Shown here: positions 33,701 to 41,627 of the stretch, in pieces
How the letters are laid out: each line of letters begins with the position of its first letter
Numbering within the stretch: the stretch's first letter is position 1
Position numbers and translations under genes: made by a program
The notes under the pieces: model-generated
The model's database searches: none
The model's input: the letters and a program-made list of their open reading frames with translations, nothing else
What the model was told of the DNA's origin: nothing
Assembly: GCA_947247005.1 (NCBI GenBank)
Contig: OX365954.1
Span: 2,186,001 to 2,250,000 of the forward strand
Direction of reading: 5' to 3'
Length of the DNA: 64,000 nt
Origin: Spisula solida
Lineage: Eukaryota; Mollusca; Bivalvia; Venerida; Mactridae

Positions 33701-34811
33701 GTTCACCGTACAGCAAGCACACGTTCACCATACAGCAAGCACACGTTCACCGTACAGCAAGCACACGTTCACCAAACAGCAAGCACACGTTCACCATACA
33801 GCAAGCACACGTTCACCATACAGCAAGCACACGTTCCCCATACAGCAAGCACACGTTCACCATACAGCAAGCACACTTTCACCGTACAGCAAGCACACGT
33901 TCACCGTACAGCAAGCACACGTTCACCATACAGCAAGCACACGTTCACCATACAGCAAGCTCACGTTCACCGTGCAGCAAGCACACGTTCACCGTTCAGC
34001 AAGCTCACGTTCACCGTACAGCAAGCACACGTTCACCATACAGCAAGCACACGTTCACCGTTCAGCAAGCACACGTTCACCGTACAGCAAGCACACGTTC
34101 ACCGTACAGCAAGCACACGTTCCCCATTCAGCAAGCACACGTTCACCGTACAGCAAGCACACGTTCACCGTACAGCAAGCACACGTTCACCATACAGCAA
34201 GCACACGTTCCCCGTTCAGCAAGCACACGTTCACCGTACAGCAAGCACACGTTCACCGTACAGCAAGCACACGTTCACCATACAGCAAGCACAACGTTGA
34301 AAACAGACCATGAGAAGTTGCAATGTAAACAAACGACTGTTGGTGCAACTGCCTTGCAAAATCTCAAGACAGTTTCAAGGATGTCCTTAGAAATAACATG
34401 ATCCGGTGGCAGGCAAAATTCACAAAACAAGTACATTGTATTGCCAAACACATAATCTAGTATTCAGCAGATGTCTCTGCTAAATCAGAGAAAAAGTAGT
34501 CACCTGCTTGGAGCTGGTATCGCCATATTTTTATCCAGATGCGCAATATCGTCCTTCTGTTTGTTGCTTTCTGCTTCCAGTCGGCTAATCTGTTGTTGCT
34601 GGTGAATGATGGTGCTTTTTTGCTCGTCAATTTGTTGCTGTTGTTGTTGAATCTTCTGTTGTTGCTTAGCGTTCATCTGTTCCTGTTCCACTAGTCTGCT
34701 TTCCAGATCTCTAAGTTTCTCAAGGACGACCACATCTAAGTCCGAAGCCGAGCACGTGACTCCAAGGACCAGCAGTGCCATTAATAATGGCATTAGCACG
34801 GAGTGTATCAT
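15503..34811 (-). CDS. Secreted C1q-domain protein with coiled coil, three exons over 19 kb
   Basis: Exons on the minus strand: 34811-34504, 28149-28022 and 15789-15503 (stop TAA). They sum to 308+128+287 = 723 nt, exactly 240 codons plus stop, and both junctions keep frame (AG|T and G|GT). Residues 1-22 are a signal peptide (PLLMALLVLGVTCSA). Residues 30-98 are a Gln-rich heptad coiled coil (LESRLVEQEQMNAKQQQKIQ). Residues 104-240 form the C1q globular domain, with VAFTAYLDH, YNRVLLNEGSAY, SGMFNCPLDGLYVFYFS and, at the end, FSSFSGFLLY. C1q domains trimerise and bind microbial or self ligands; bivalves have hundreds of such genes. Intron 1 (28150-34503) carries three tandem arrays. Intron 2 (15790-28021) carries the duplicated 5.8-kb element. 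The exon 2 acceptor is the TTAG at 28150, because the TTTTCAG three bases earlier would break the frame. Further small exons are possible but not needed. Confidence 0.87.
15831..15914 (-). repeat. Left half of a ~115-bp repeat, interrupted by the 5.8-kb element
   Basis: The sequence up to CCCCCCGTTTAGCTAC is the reverse complement of the repeat tandemly arrayed at 35801-36116. The rest of the unit resumes at 27533, beyond both element copies. The minus strand sign marks its orientation against that array. Confidence 0.8.
16956..18843. mobile_element. Inner TIR element inside copy 1
   Basis: TAATGGGGGAGTTTC at 16956 is answered by GAAACTCCCCCATTA ending at 18843. A second inverted pair follows inward, CAAATAAGAGGTATA at 17009 against TATACCTCTTATTTG at 18787. 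Flanking TA on both sides would fit a TA duplication. It contains the largest frames of the unit (105 and 91 codons), which match no family I know. Confidence 0.6.
20405..21180. repeat. Degenerate tandem repeats near the right end of copy 1
   Basis: Variants of TTCAATGCTGGCTAGA, CGACCTTAGACCT, TCCACAGTGCAA and AGTTAGACCTACG recur about every 60-110 bp with heavy divergence. Subterminal repeat blocks of this kind are common in DNA transposons. Confidence 0.6.
22764..24651. mobile_element. Inner TIR element inside copy 2
   Basis: Same as 16956-18843, shifted by 5808 bp, with the same TAATGGGGGAGTTTC ends. Confidence 0.6.
26213..26988. repeat. Degenerate tandem repeats near the right end of copy 2
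   Basis: The 5808-bp-shifted twin of 20405-21180, with the same recurring TTCAATGCTGGCTAGA-type words. Confidence 0.6.
27533..27575 (-). repeat. Right half of the interrupted ~115-bp repeat
   Basis: TACCCGAGTTGAACATTTTA and the following CCTATA continue the unit broken at 15914. In the intact copies at 35801-36116 the two halves meet as TTTAGCTACCCGAGTTG (minus strand). Confidence 0.8.
27598..27840 (+). mobile_element. tRNA-derived SINE with different tail
   Basis: The head GCCGAGGCCGTGGTCCAGTG has an A-box-like GTGGTCCAGTG, and a near-consensus B box GGTTCGATTCT lies at 27644. The tail includes CCAGGAAAACTGGTTAG (27772-27788), which recurs exactly at 46232-46248. The 3' limit is approximate. 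It lies in intron 2 of the C1q gene. Confidence 0.6.
28022..28149 (-). CDS. C1q-domain gene, exon 2
   Basis: Codes RQAERVAFTAYLDHNLEHLG, then IDHPIIYNRVLLNEG and SAYKQAS, the first strands of the C1q fold. The donor AGCG|GTCGGT at 28021 leaves one base that completes a Gly codon with exon 3. Confidence 0.85.
28262..28490 (+). repeat. Dispersed repeat with GTCCGTCC-rich start
   Basis: Starts with CGTCCGTTGTCCGTCCGTCG-like sequence. It goes on with GTCAAGTTCGATATTTGGTC, AAAACTAGGTAACAATGTC and AAATCATAGAAC. The same ordered words, diverged, occur at 55727-56480. An old, high-copy family. Confidence 0.6.
28600..28703. repeat. (GGACA)n microsatellite
   Basis: About 20 copies of CAGGA/GGACA, interrupted once or twice (GGGCATGACAAGACA). 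The first of three tandem arrays in this intron. Confidence 0.95.
28787..29408. repeat. 33-bp minisatellite, about 18-19 copies
   Basis: Near-perfect copies of a 33-bp unit containing CAGAACATCTGAAATGTAAT and TTGGATATGCTA. Later copies have TATGTTA for TATGCTA, or a 6-bp insertion ATAACT. Since 33 is a multiple of three, the unit is open in one frame (SEHLKCNLDML repeated), but there is no sign that it is translated. It lies in an intron of the C1q gene, whose transcript runs on the other strand. Confidence 0.97.
29578..34298. repeat. 22-bp minisatellite, about 214 copies (4.7 kb)
   Basis: Unit close to CACGTTCACCGTACAGCAAG plus CA. Main variants are TTCACC/TTCCCC, GTACAG/ATACAG/GTTCAG, and a 23-bp form with CAACGTT. 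The first kilobase is rich in GTACAG units and later parts are richer in ATACAG, so the array is not homogeneous. Marked units recur as blocks. ACCAAACAG units occur near 30702, 32071, 32335, 32688 and 33771. A block with GCGTTCC...AAACACGCG begins near 30960, 31181 and 33122. Because 22 is not a multiple of three, several frames stay open on both strands. The 464- and 374-codon plus-strand frames and the minus-strand frames are products of the repeat. Confidence 0.98.
34504..34811 (-). CDS. C1q-domain gene, exon 1 (signal peptide and coiled coil)
   Basis: Starts at ATG 34811 (MIHSVLMPLL...) and ends at donor CAAGCAG|GTGACT. Codes the signal peptide and a Gln-rich coiled coil ending in DKNMAIPAPS. 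A possible TATA-like CTTTATA lies near 34860 on the minus strand. Confidence 0.85.
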
Positions 34812-35486
34812 TTTACTTATTTTGGTTTTTGTTTGCGACGTCTTTAAAACTTAACGTAGTATAAAGTAAAATACTTGATAGATGGTACATGTAATTAGTC
34901 AGGACTGCATTGATAAGGTTTAAGTGTTGACATGTGTGTCACCTCTATATCTTAGATAACGTTACCATTAAGTTTGTTAGAGACTTCCGTAACTAAACTG
35001 GACATTTGCTATATTTGTCAAACACTCTGAAATGAACGATAGCATGATATTTCAAGAGAAATTGTTACACATGCAAAAAGTTCTACTAAAAACACTAGAA
35101 GTGGGCGGTAAAACTTATATCGTTGTATTGATGAATACCAGTGATTACTGTGTTATCTCAAAATAGTAGAAGTAACACGGGGATGCCTTGTGTGTTACAT
35201 TAATGTAATCAATTGTTATCCAGTTTGCTAGTTATGTACGGCTGGGCTCTAGTCGAACAATCAACACTGCGTACTCTCAAGCGGTATTCGAACCAATGTT
35301 TTCCTTTAATTTATTTACATTGTACATATTTGACTGGTCCTTTAGCATGAGTTTCCTTTGAAATGAATGGTACACTTTGTACATAGAGACATAGTTTTAT
35401 GGACGGACATACATTCAGATTTCATGCATATGGTGAGAAGGTTCAGCATGTTTTTGTGGTCTGCAAAAACTGAAAGTTCAACATTA
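34812..35486. other. Intergenic, upstream of the C1q gene
   Basis: No gene seen. The 60 bp next to 34812 should hold the 5' UTR and core promoter of the minus-strand C1q gene. The rest is AT-rich with only chance frames. Confidence 0.45.
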
Positions 35487-35634
35487 GGCCTTTTCGACTG
35501 GGCTGTTTCGTGAAGCAAGTTTTAGCCTGGGTGGCGTCCCCACAATTACAGCACTACTACAGTAATACAACTGTAAAATTAGAACAGAAACCAGACTGTA
35601 ACCTGCTCCACAAAACAGCCCAGTCGAAAAGGCC
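35487..35634. mobile_element. 148-bp MITE with TA target duplication
   Basis: TIRs GGCCTTTTCGACTGGGCTGT with about 28 of 30 positions matching, flanked by TA at 35485-35486 and TA at 35635-35636. The interior has no coding capacity across the element. The features fit a Tc1/mariner-derived MITE. Confidence 0.88.
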
Positions 35635-35800
35635 TATTCACTTTGCTCCTGCTACAGTAGTTTGTTCACTGTCAATTATTCCCATACCGGGCATTGTATG
35701 CATTCTCAACAAGGACCGTTTCTGAGCTAGGACAAAGAAAAACAATCAAAATACTAGTAGATAGCATAATTATTTGTCAGAAATGTCTGAATTTATACTA

Positions 35801-36116
35801 TAGGTAAATTTCCAACTCGGGTAGCTAAACGGGGGGATTAACTGTATAAACTATATGGTTAAAGTACATAAACATGCATAACCTATAAATACACATATAT
35901 AGGTAAATTTTCAACTCGGGTAGCTAAACGGGGGGGATTAACTGTATAAACTCTATGGTTAAAGTACATAACCTAGAAATACATAACCTAGAAATACACC
36001 TATATAGGTAAATTTTCAACTCGGGTAGCTGAACGGGGGGGGGGGGGGGGGGGTTAACTGTATAAACTCTATGGTTAAAGTACATAAACACGCATAACCT
36101 AAAAATACACCTATAG
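35801..36116 (+). repeat. Three tandem copies of a ~110-bp repeat
   Basis: Each copy has AGGTAAATTT, CAACTCGGGTAGCTAAACGG, a G run, TTAACTGTATAAACT, GGTTAAAGTACATAA and an ATACACCTATA-like end. The G run grows from 6 to 19 (36035-36053) in the third copy. A fourth, inverted copy in the C1q intron was split by the 5.8-kb element. Confidence 0.88.
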
Positions 36117-37047
36117 TAATCCAAACCGGAAATGCCCTTGGTAAACACTCTCGGTGCGCTTGTACTTACTGACCAGTCCCCAAATGAATCTCGTGACTTT
36201 CATGAAGTGTCAAAGCCCAAATAGTAAATGTTGTGTTTCGTGTACATGTTGTTTCAGTAACGCGAGAATATCGTGTTTCCTTCGGCAGTAGAAATGTCCA
36301 TGTATATGCTCACTGAGTAATTTGTAAGTGTGCTGTGCATAATAATATAGTTTGCTGTTTGGTCGGTGACAATTATTAAGGACTAGTATTTATGTGTACG
36401 ACATTTGCTAACATGAGGTATGTCAGTTTTAACAAGTATGTAATTTTAGTTTCATGAGCCAATTTATCGGTATATTTGTTTGTTTTTTCATTATCAACTT
36501 CACTTGTGAATTCATTTTCGTAAAGCTTGTTTTCGTGATATTGTGAACACATAATCAAGCCATAGTGTACCCTCAATAGTAAACTTAAGGTATGTCGCTG
36601 CATGAAGTCAAGCATAGGTTATCGCCAGTGTCATAATGAGTTTCGGTGCTGACGATGGCCGTCAAGGGAAGTAACTATTATACACGAATGTACTCATTGA
36701 TTTAAGATTTGTTTCCCTTTGATTTTATTTTGCTTTTTCAGATTCAAAATGATCTGTGTTCCGCGGAAAGTCAGTCTGTTCCTCTATATTTGTCTCTAGG
36801 CCTACTTCTTCTATCTCTTCTATCATAGAATTGTCTTCTTCTGATTGTCTCATAATCTCAGTTTTTGGGGAAAAATCGTATGTCGTGAAGTAGTTTTGTC
36901 AAGTTTTGACGAAAAGAAAGTCAATTTTGTTATTTGTCGTCTGTGCGTTTGTATGAGCGGTGAGATAATCACTGATAATGTCAGTAAAACCATTGTGTTT
37001 AAATTTAAAAAACACGGTATATACCACGGCACGTCGCTTCTCAGTTC
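36117..37047. other. Intergenic, no gene seen
   Basis: Only short frames, with no convincing exon or repeat. The frames that run rightwards past 36845 owe their length to the 17-bp array. Confidence 0.5.
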
Positions 37048-37064
37048 CTGTTTTCATATGGCTC

Positions 37065-37362
37065 GGACGGAAATGGTTGGGGACGGAAATGGTTGGGGAC
37101 GGAACTGGTCGGGGACGGAAATGGTTGGGGACAGAATCGGTTGGGGACGGAAATGGTTGGGGACGGAACTGGTTGGGGACAGAACTGGTTGGGGACGGAA
37201 ATGGTTGGGGACAGAATCGGTTGGGGACGGAAATGGATGGGCACGGAAATGGTTGGGCACGGAACTGGTTGGGCACGGAAATGGTTGGGCACGGAAATGG
37301 TTGGGCACGGAACTGGTTGGGCACGGAAATGGTTGGGCACGGAAATGGTTGGGCACGGAACT
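37065..37362. repeat. 17-bp minisatellite
   Basis: About 17 copies of CGGAAATGGTTGGGGAC, with A/C and GGGGAC/GGGCAC variants arranged in blocks. The unit begins with the CGGAC/GGAAA words of the left TIR. As 17 is not a multiple of three, all frames on both strands are open, giving the spurious 103-217-codon frames here. Confidence 0.95.
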
Positions 37363-37382
37363 CATATGACATGTATCCTGAT

Positions 37383-37507
37383 TACCGTCAGAGCGTTACA
37401 TCAGTTTTCAGTACCGTCAGAGCGTTACATCAGTTTTCAGTACAGTCAGAGCGTTACATCAGTTTTCAGTACAGTCAGAGCGTTACATCAGTTTTCAGTA
37501 CCGTCAG
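37383..37507. repeat. 29-bp minisatellite, left part
   Basis: Four copies of CGTCAGAGCGTTACATCAGT plus TTTCAGTAC. The array stops in the middle of a unit at GTCAG (37503-37507), where the LTR element is inserted. Confidence 0.92.
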
Positions 37508-37628
37508 TAGAGGAATACCATACCATGTGGTGCTTATTCATATAAGTAATCGTTTGTCATTTGTATGTTTCAGACTGCGTTCATTGGTAATAAACAATAA
37601 ACAGCCAAATAGAACTAGATCTTATTTA
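37508..37628 (+). repeat. 5' LTR, 121 bp
   Basis: Starts TAGAGGAATACC and ends CTTATTTA. Holds two AATAAA signals (37589 and 37596) and a TTTCAG word. Base-for-base identical to the 3' LTR. Confidence 0.88.
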
Positions 37629-37676
37629 TGAACGCGGCAAATAACATACATTACAGACTCATCGGACAGACTGTTC

Positions 37677-40600
37677 TTGAGCAAAGAAGCTTGTATTGCC
37701 CTAGGGATCATACCAGCCACATTCCCTGAAATTAGAACCATGTCCTATCACCCAGACAGTACAGCGGTGCTACAGGATACTACTAATCTAACTTCACCTT
37801 GTGACTGCCCAAGACGTCAGAACCCGCCACCACCTCCGACCATCTTACCGTTTCCCGCTACTGAGAGTAACAGGTCAAAGATACAAAGCTACCTACTTGA
37901 CCTCTACAAGGCGAGCACATTCAACATATGTGAACACCAGACACTCCCGCTTATGGATGGGCCACCTATGAAGCTGATGGTTGATCCCCAGGCTGAACCA
38001 GTTGCTCATCATACACCAGTGCCTGTGCCTCTTCATTGGCGAGATGCGGTGAAAGCAGGAATTGACCAGGATGTTCAGCTTGGTGTAATTGAACCTGTAC
38101 CTGTGGGTGAACCAGTGACATGGTGCCACAGAATGGTAGTGTGTGCGAAGAAAAATGGTTCTCCAAGACGCACTGTTGACTTCCAGGCCCTTAATGCTCA
38201 TGCCACCAGGGAAACACACCATACACCATCACCGTTCCACCAGGCTCGTCTAGTCCCGTGCAACAAAAAGAAAACAGTCCTTGATGCATGGAATGGATAT
38301 CACAGTGTGCCAATTCGTATGGAGGATCGTCACCTTACCACCTTCATCACACCATGGGGCAGATACAGGTACAAGACTGCTCCACAAGGATATATAGCAT
38401 CAGGTGACGGATATACAAGGCGCTACGATGAAATTGTGTCAGATATCCCCAACAAAACCAAGTGTGTTGATGATGTGCTCCTATGGGCCGATACAATAGA
38501 GGACAGTTTCTTTCAAGTAGTACAGTGGCTCGACACCTGTGGTCGCAACGGTATTACCCTAAACCCCGACAAGTTCGTATTTGCTGAAGACAACGTAGAG
38601 TTTGCTGGATTTGAGATAACGCCCGATAGCGTACGACCATGCCAGAAGTACCTGCGTGCAATTATGGAATTCCCAACACCTAAAGATATCACTGATGTCA
38701 GATCCTGGTTTGGTCTCGTAAACCAGGTTTCATATGCCTTCAGTATGACACAGAAAATGTTACCATTTCGACAACTACTGAAATCAGATGTCCCCTTTGA
38801 ATGGAATGAACAGCTTCAGAGTCTGTTTGATGAATCCAAGGCTGTCATCGCTAGTGAAATAGAAGAAGGCGTCAGAATATTCGATCCAAGCAGACCGACA
38901 TGCCTGGCCACTGACTGGTCTAAAAATGGCATTGGATTCTGGTTGTTACAGAAACACTGCTCATGCTCTGGTGCTCAACCGTTCTGCTGTCACTCAGGAT
39001 GGAAAATCACACTGGTAGGAAGTAGGTTTACACACCCAGCTGAATCTCGGTATGCACCTGTGGAAGGTGAAGCACTGGCACTGGCAGACTCCCTTGATAA
39101 GGCAAGATATTTCGTACTTGGTTGCAAGGACCTCATCATCGCTGTGGATCACAAACCTTTACTGCGAATCTTCAACGACCGATCGCTGGAGGATATCAGT
39201 AACTCTCGTCTCAGAAACCTCAAGGAGAAGACTCTCCGATACCGTTTTCGCATGGTGCATGTACCAGGTGTCCGCCACCAAGCCGCCGATTGCGTCTCAC
39301 GTCATCCTATAGGTGAACCACATAAATACTTCCTGTCGGACGATGTCGCTGTTATTCACTCCACCACCATTATGACGGGTCTACGCACACCTGCCCCAGA
39401 CACACCCACCATAGAAGATGCCAATTCCACATCTGCTATCTCTACGCTGGATACCCTCAGCATGAAATCCGTCACTTGGGACAGAGTTCGCACTGCTACT
39501 GCAAGCGACAACACCATGCACACCCTTAGCCAGTTGGTGGAGTCTGGTATGCCTGAATTCAGACATGAACTACCAGAACGGCTTCGTGAATACCACCCAT
39601 TCAGGGACAATTTGCACACTATTGATGGCGTCATCTTATATAAAGATAGGATCGTAATTCCACCTTTGCTACGAGAGGAAGTCCTTGCTGCTCTTCATGC
39701 TGCACATCAGGGCGTCACATCGATGACAGCAAGGGCTGAGGCCTCCATCTTTTGGCCTGGTATTACCCCAGCCATCACTGCCTTACGGAGTACTTGTAAC
39801 CAGTGTAATCGTAATGCGCCATCTAACCCATGTGCTCCACCCACTCCTATGACGAATCCAGACTACCCATTCCAATGTGTATGTGCAGACTTTTTCCACT
39901 ATCGCGGCTGTAACTATCTAGTGGTGGTTGACCGTTATTCGAACTGGCCGATTGTTGAGAAGTCTTCTGAGGGAGCCTCTGGCCTGATCGCCTGCCTACG
40001 CCGAGTGTTTGTCACTTTTGGAATACCGGATGAACTAGCATCTGACGGTGGCCCTGAGTTCACAGCCGTAGCTACACGTAGATTCCTGCGAGAGTGGGGC
40101 GTACATCATAGGCTGTCATCTGTCGCATTTCCGCATAGTAATTGCCGAGCTGAAGTGGGTGTCAAAACAGTCAAACGTCTGCTCACAGACAACACCAGTC
40201 CTAACGGTGATCTAAACACGGACGCATTCCAACGCGCGATGCTCCAGTACAGGAACACTCCCGACCGAGACACAAGAATCTCACCTGCCATGTGCATCTT
40301 TGGAAGGCCTATACGCGACTTCATACCCATTCCACCTGGTCGTTATCTGCCGCATAACACTTGGCGAGAAACATTGGCAACTAGAGAGGATGCCCTGCGG
40401 AATCGTCACATGAGAGATGCTGAACGTTGGTCAGAACATACAAAACGTCTCCTACCACTTGTCATCGGGGACCATGTACGTATACAAAACCAAGTTGGTC
40501 CCCACCCACTCAAATGGGACAAAACAGGCATTGTCATAGAAGTCAGACAATTTGACCAATACGTGATTAAGGTCGACGGATCAGGACGTGTCACTTTGCG

Positions 40601-41018
40601 CAACAGAAAGTTCCTAAGACAATATGTTCCTGTTAACAAGCTGCCAGCACGTTTGACGATTGACAATGACATTATGTTACGGAAGTATGCTCAACCATCC
40701 AGTGACACAACTGTCACACAGGCTAAACCAGAGACACCAGCTAGAGTATCGAACCCTACACCTGGAACTCCTAAGGTTGGTTCAAACACAGCAAGTCCGC
40801 CTGGCACACCAAGTCCGCCAGGTACTCCAACAGCTCCACTACCTAACACATCTAGTCGTCGCCATCTGGTATTAGATAACCACACGAGCCCCAACACAGA
40901 TCTGGTTTTGAACACACCAGCACCACCCGTGCAGGTTGATGTGCCTGTAGAGACACGCCGGTCTACTCGCAACATTCGGAAGCCTGAATGGCACAAGGAT
41001 TATGACACTTCCACATGA
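37677..41018 (+). CDS. pol: Retrotransposon pol: end of protease, reverse transcriptase, RNase H, integrase
   Basis: An intact frame of about 1113 codons, open from 37632. The first residues ([17 protein letters not shown]) match the end of a gypsy-type retropepsin, and the catalytic part of the protease is absent. Reverse transcriptase follows at about 90-330, with the active-site box CVDD at 263-266. RNase H lies at about 390-540. The integrase has a zinc-binding HHCC with H674, H677, C707 and C710. Its core has D738, D790 and E826, so 35 residues separate the last two, as expected for DD35E. The last 130 residues are Pro/Thr-rich. No ATG sits at the frame start. In a full element this would follow gag and protease as a polyprotein. 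No stop or frameshift is seen, so the catalytic parts look intact. The element would still need gag from elsewhere to move. Confidence 0.93.
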   Translation: MSKEACIALGIIPATFPEIRTMSYHPDSTAVLQDTTNLTSPCDCPRRQNPPPPPTILPFPATESNRSKIQSYLLDLYKASTFNICEHQTLPLMDGPPMKLMVDPQAEPVAHHTPVPVPLHWRDAVKAGIDQDVQLGVIEPVPVGEPVTWCHRMVVCAKKNGSPRRTVDFQALNAHATRETHHTPSPFHQARLVPCNKKKTVLDAWNGYHSVPIRMEDRHLTTFITPWGRYRYKTAPQGYIASGDGYTRRYDEIVSDIPNKTKCVDDVLLWADTIEDSFFQVVQWLDTCGRNGITLNPDKFVFAEDNVEFAGFEITPDSVRPCQKYLRAIMEFPTPKDITDVRSWFGLVNQVSYAFSMTQKMLPFRQLLKSDVPFEWNEQLQSLFDESKAVIASEIEEGVRIFDPSRPTCLATDWSKNGIGFWLLQKHCSCSGAQPFCCHSGWKITLVGSRFTHPAESRYAPVEGEALALADSLDKARYFVLGCKDLIIAVDHKPLLRIFNDRSLEDISNSRLRNLKEKTLRYRFRMVHVPGVRHQAADCVSRHPIGEPHKYFLSDDVAVIHSTTIMTGLRTPAPDTPTIEDANSTSAISTLDTLSMKSVTWDRVRTATASDNTMHTLSQLVESGMPEFRHELPERLREYHPFRDNLHTIDGVILYKDRIVIPPLLREEVLAALHAAHQGVTSMTARAEASIFWPGITPAITALRSTCNQCNRNAPSNPCAPPTPMTNPDYPFQCVCADFFHYRGCNYLVVVDRYSNWPIVEKSSEGASGLIACLRRVFVTFGIPDELASDGGPEFTAVATRRFLREWGVHHRLSSVAFPHSNCRAEVGVKTVKRLLTDNTSPNGDLNTDAFQRAMLQYRNTPDRDTRISPAMCIFGRPIRDFIPIPPGRYLPHNTWRETLATREDALRNRHMRDAERWSEHTKRLLPLVIGDHVRIQNQVGPHPLKWDKTGIVIEVRQFDQYVIKVDGSGRVTLRNRKFLRQYVPVNKLPARLTIDNDIMLRKYAQPSSDTTVTQAKPETPARVSNPTPGTPKVGSNTASPPGTPSPPGTPTAPLPNTSSRRHLVLDNHTSPNTDLVLNTPAPPVQVDVPVETRRSTRNIRKPEWHKDYDTST

Positions 41019-41176
41019 AGAGATACGACAGTGAATAAGAGACATTTTAAGTCATAATTAACTGTTATGTTAACGTAACCATCATGTTTTCATGTGATTT
41101 TATACTTAAATCTTTACCATTGACACTCACATAGACAATGTGCTAGTACATGTATATAGCAAAGACTTGGGGGAGA

Positions 41177-41297
41177 TAGAGGAATACCATACCATGTGGT
41201 GCTTATTCATATAAGTAATCGTTTGTCATTTGTATGTTTCAGACTGCGTTCATTGGTAATAAACAATAAACAGCCAAATAGAACTAGATCTTATTTA
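41177..41297 (+). repeat. 3' LTR, 121 bp
   Basis: Identical to 37508-37628. Preceded by the polypurine tract at 41167-41176 and followed by target duplication GTCAG. Confidence 0.88.
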
Positions 41298-41605
41298 GTC
41301 AGAGCGTTACATCAGTTTTCAGTACAGTCAGAGCGTTACATCAGTTTTCAGTACCGTCAGAGTTTTCAGTACCGTCAGAGCGTTACATCAGTTTTCAGTA
41401 ACGTCAGAGCGTTACATCAGTTTTCAGTACCGTCAGAGCGTTACATCAGTTTTCAGTACAGTCAGAGCGTTACATCAGTTTTCAGTACCGTCAGAGTTTT
41501 CAGTACCGTCAGAGCGTTACATCAGTTTTCAGTACCGTCAGAGCGTTACATCAGTTTTCAGTACCGTCAGAGCGTTACATCAGAGCGTTACATCAGCTTT
41601 CAGTA
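41298..41605. repeat. 29-bp minisatellite, right part
   Basis: About ten copies of the same unit as 37383-37507, including two shortened ones (GTCAGAGTTTTCAGTACC). The array ends in TTCAGTACCGTCAGAGCCAT, which is the right TIR of the host element. Confidence 0.92.
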
Positions 41606-41627
41606 CCGTCAGAGCCATTATGAAAAC

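Larger units (their letters stand above)
37508..41297 (+). mobile_element. Ty3/gypsy-type LTR retrotransposon, gag-less, 3.8 kb
   Basis: Two identical 121-bp LTRs (37508-37628 and 41177-41297) flank a single pol frame. The 5-bp target duplication GTCAG is at 37503-37507 and 41298-41302. A purine-rich tract TTGGGGGAGA directly precedes the 3' LTR. Between the 5' LTR and pol there are only 48 bases, and no primer-binding site I can recognise. Those bases read in frame as the tail of a retropepsin. So gag and most of the protease are gone, while both LTRs and the target site are intact. LTR termini are TA...TA rather than TG...CA. Short LTRs and the LHxxHQG zinc motif suggest the mag lineage, which includes the clam element Steamer. 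Confidence 0.9.
37048..41627. mobile_element. Composite: TIR element carrying two minisatellites and a nested LTR retrotransposon
   Basis: The left end CTGTTTTCATATGGCTCGGA and the reverse complement of the right end (GTTTTCATAATGGCTCTGAC) are TIRs. They match the ends of the small element at 59002-59145 (CTGTTTTCA...GCCATTTGAAAACAG). Between them the left TIR runs straight into a 17-bp array. The right TIR is preceded by a 29-bp array whose unit is the TIR's own inner sequence. The LTR element interrupts the 29-bp array. No target duplication of the outer element is clear. Confidence 0.6.

Noticed and set aside
29578..34298. Regular array that might look CRISPR-like
   Set aside because: Units are directly adjacent with no spacers, in a eukaryotic intron with no cas genes.
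31256..34313. Plus-strand open frames of 464 and 374 codons and many minus-strand frames in the 22-bp array
   Set aside because: The unit length is not a multiple of three and contains no stop in several frames, so long frames arise automatically. The peptides simply cycle every 22 residues.
37508..37628. Reading the two 121-bp repeats as part of the minisatellite or a tandem duplication
   Set aside because: They flank pol, follow a polypurine tract on the right, and are bounded by the GTCAG target duplication, so they are LTRs.
36845..37631. Frames of 99-217 codons on both strands around the 17-bp array
   Set aside because: Same artefact. Every frame of the 17-bp unit is open, and the frames overlap on both strands.
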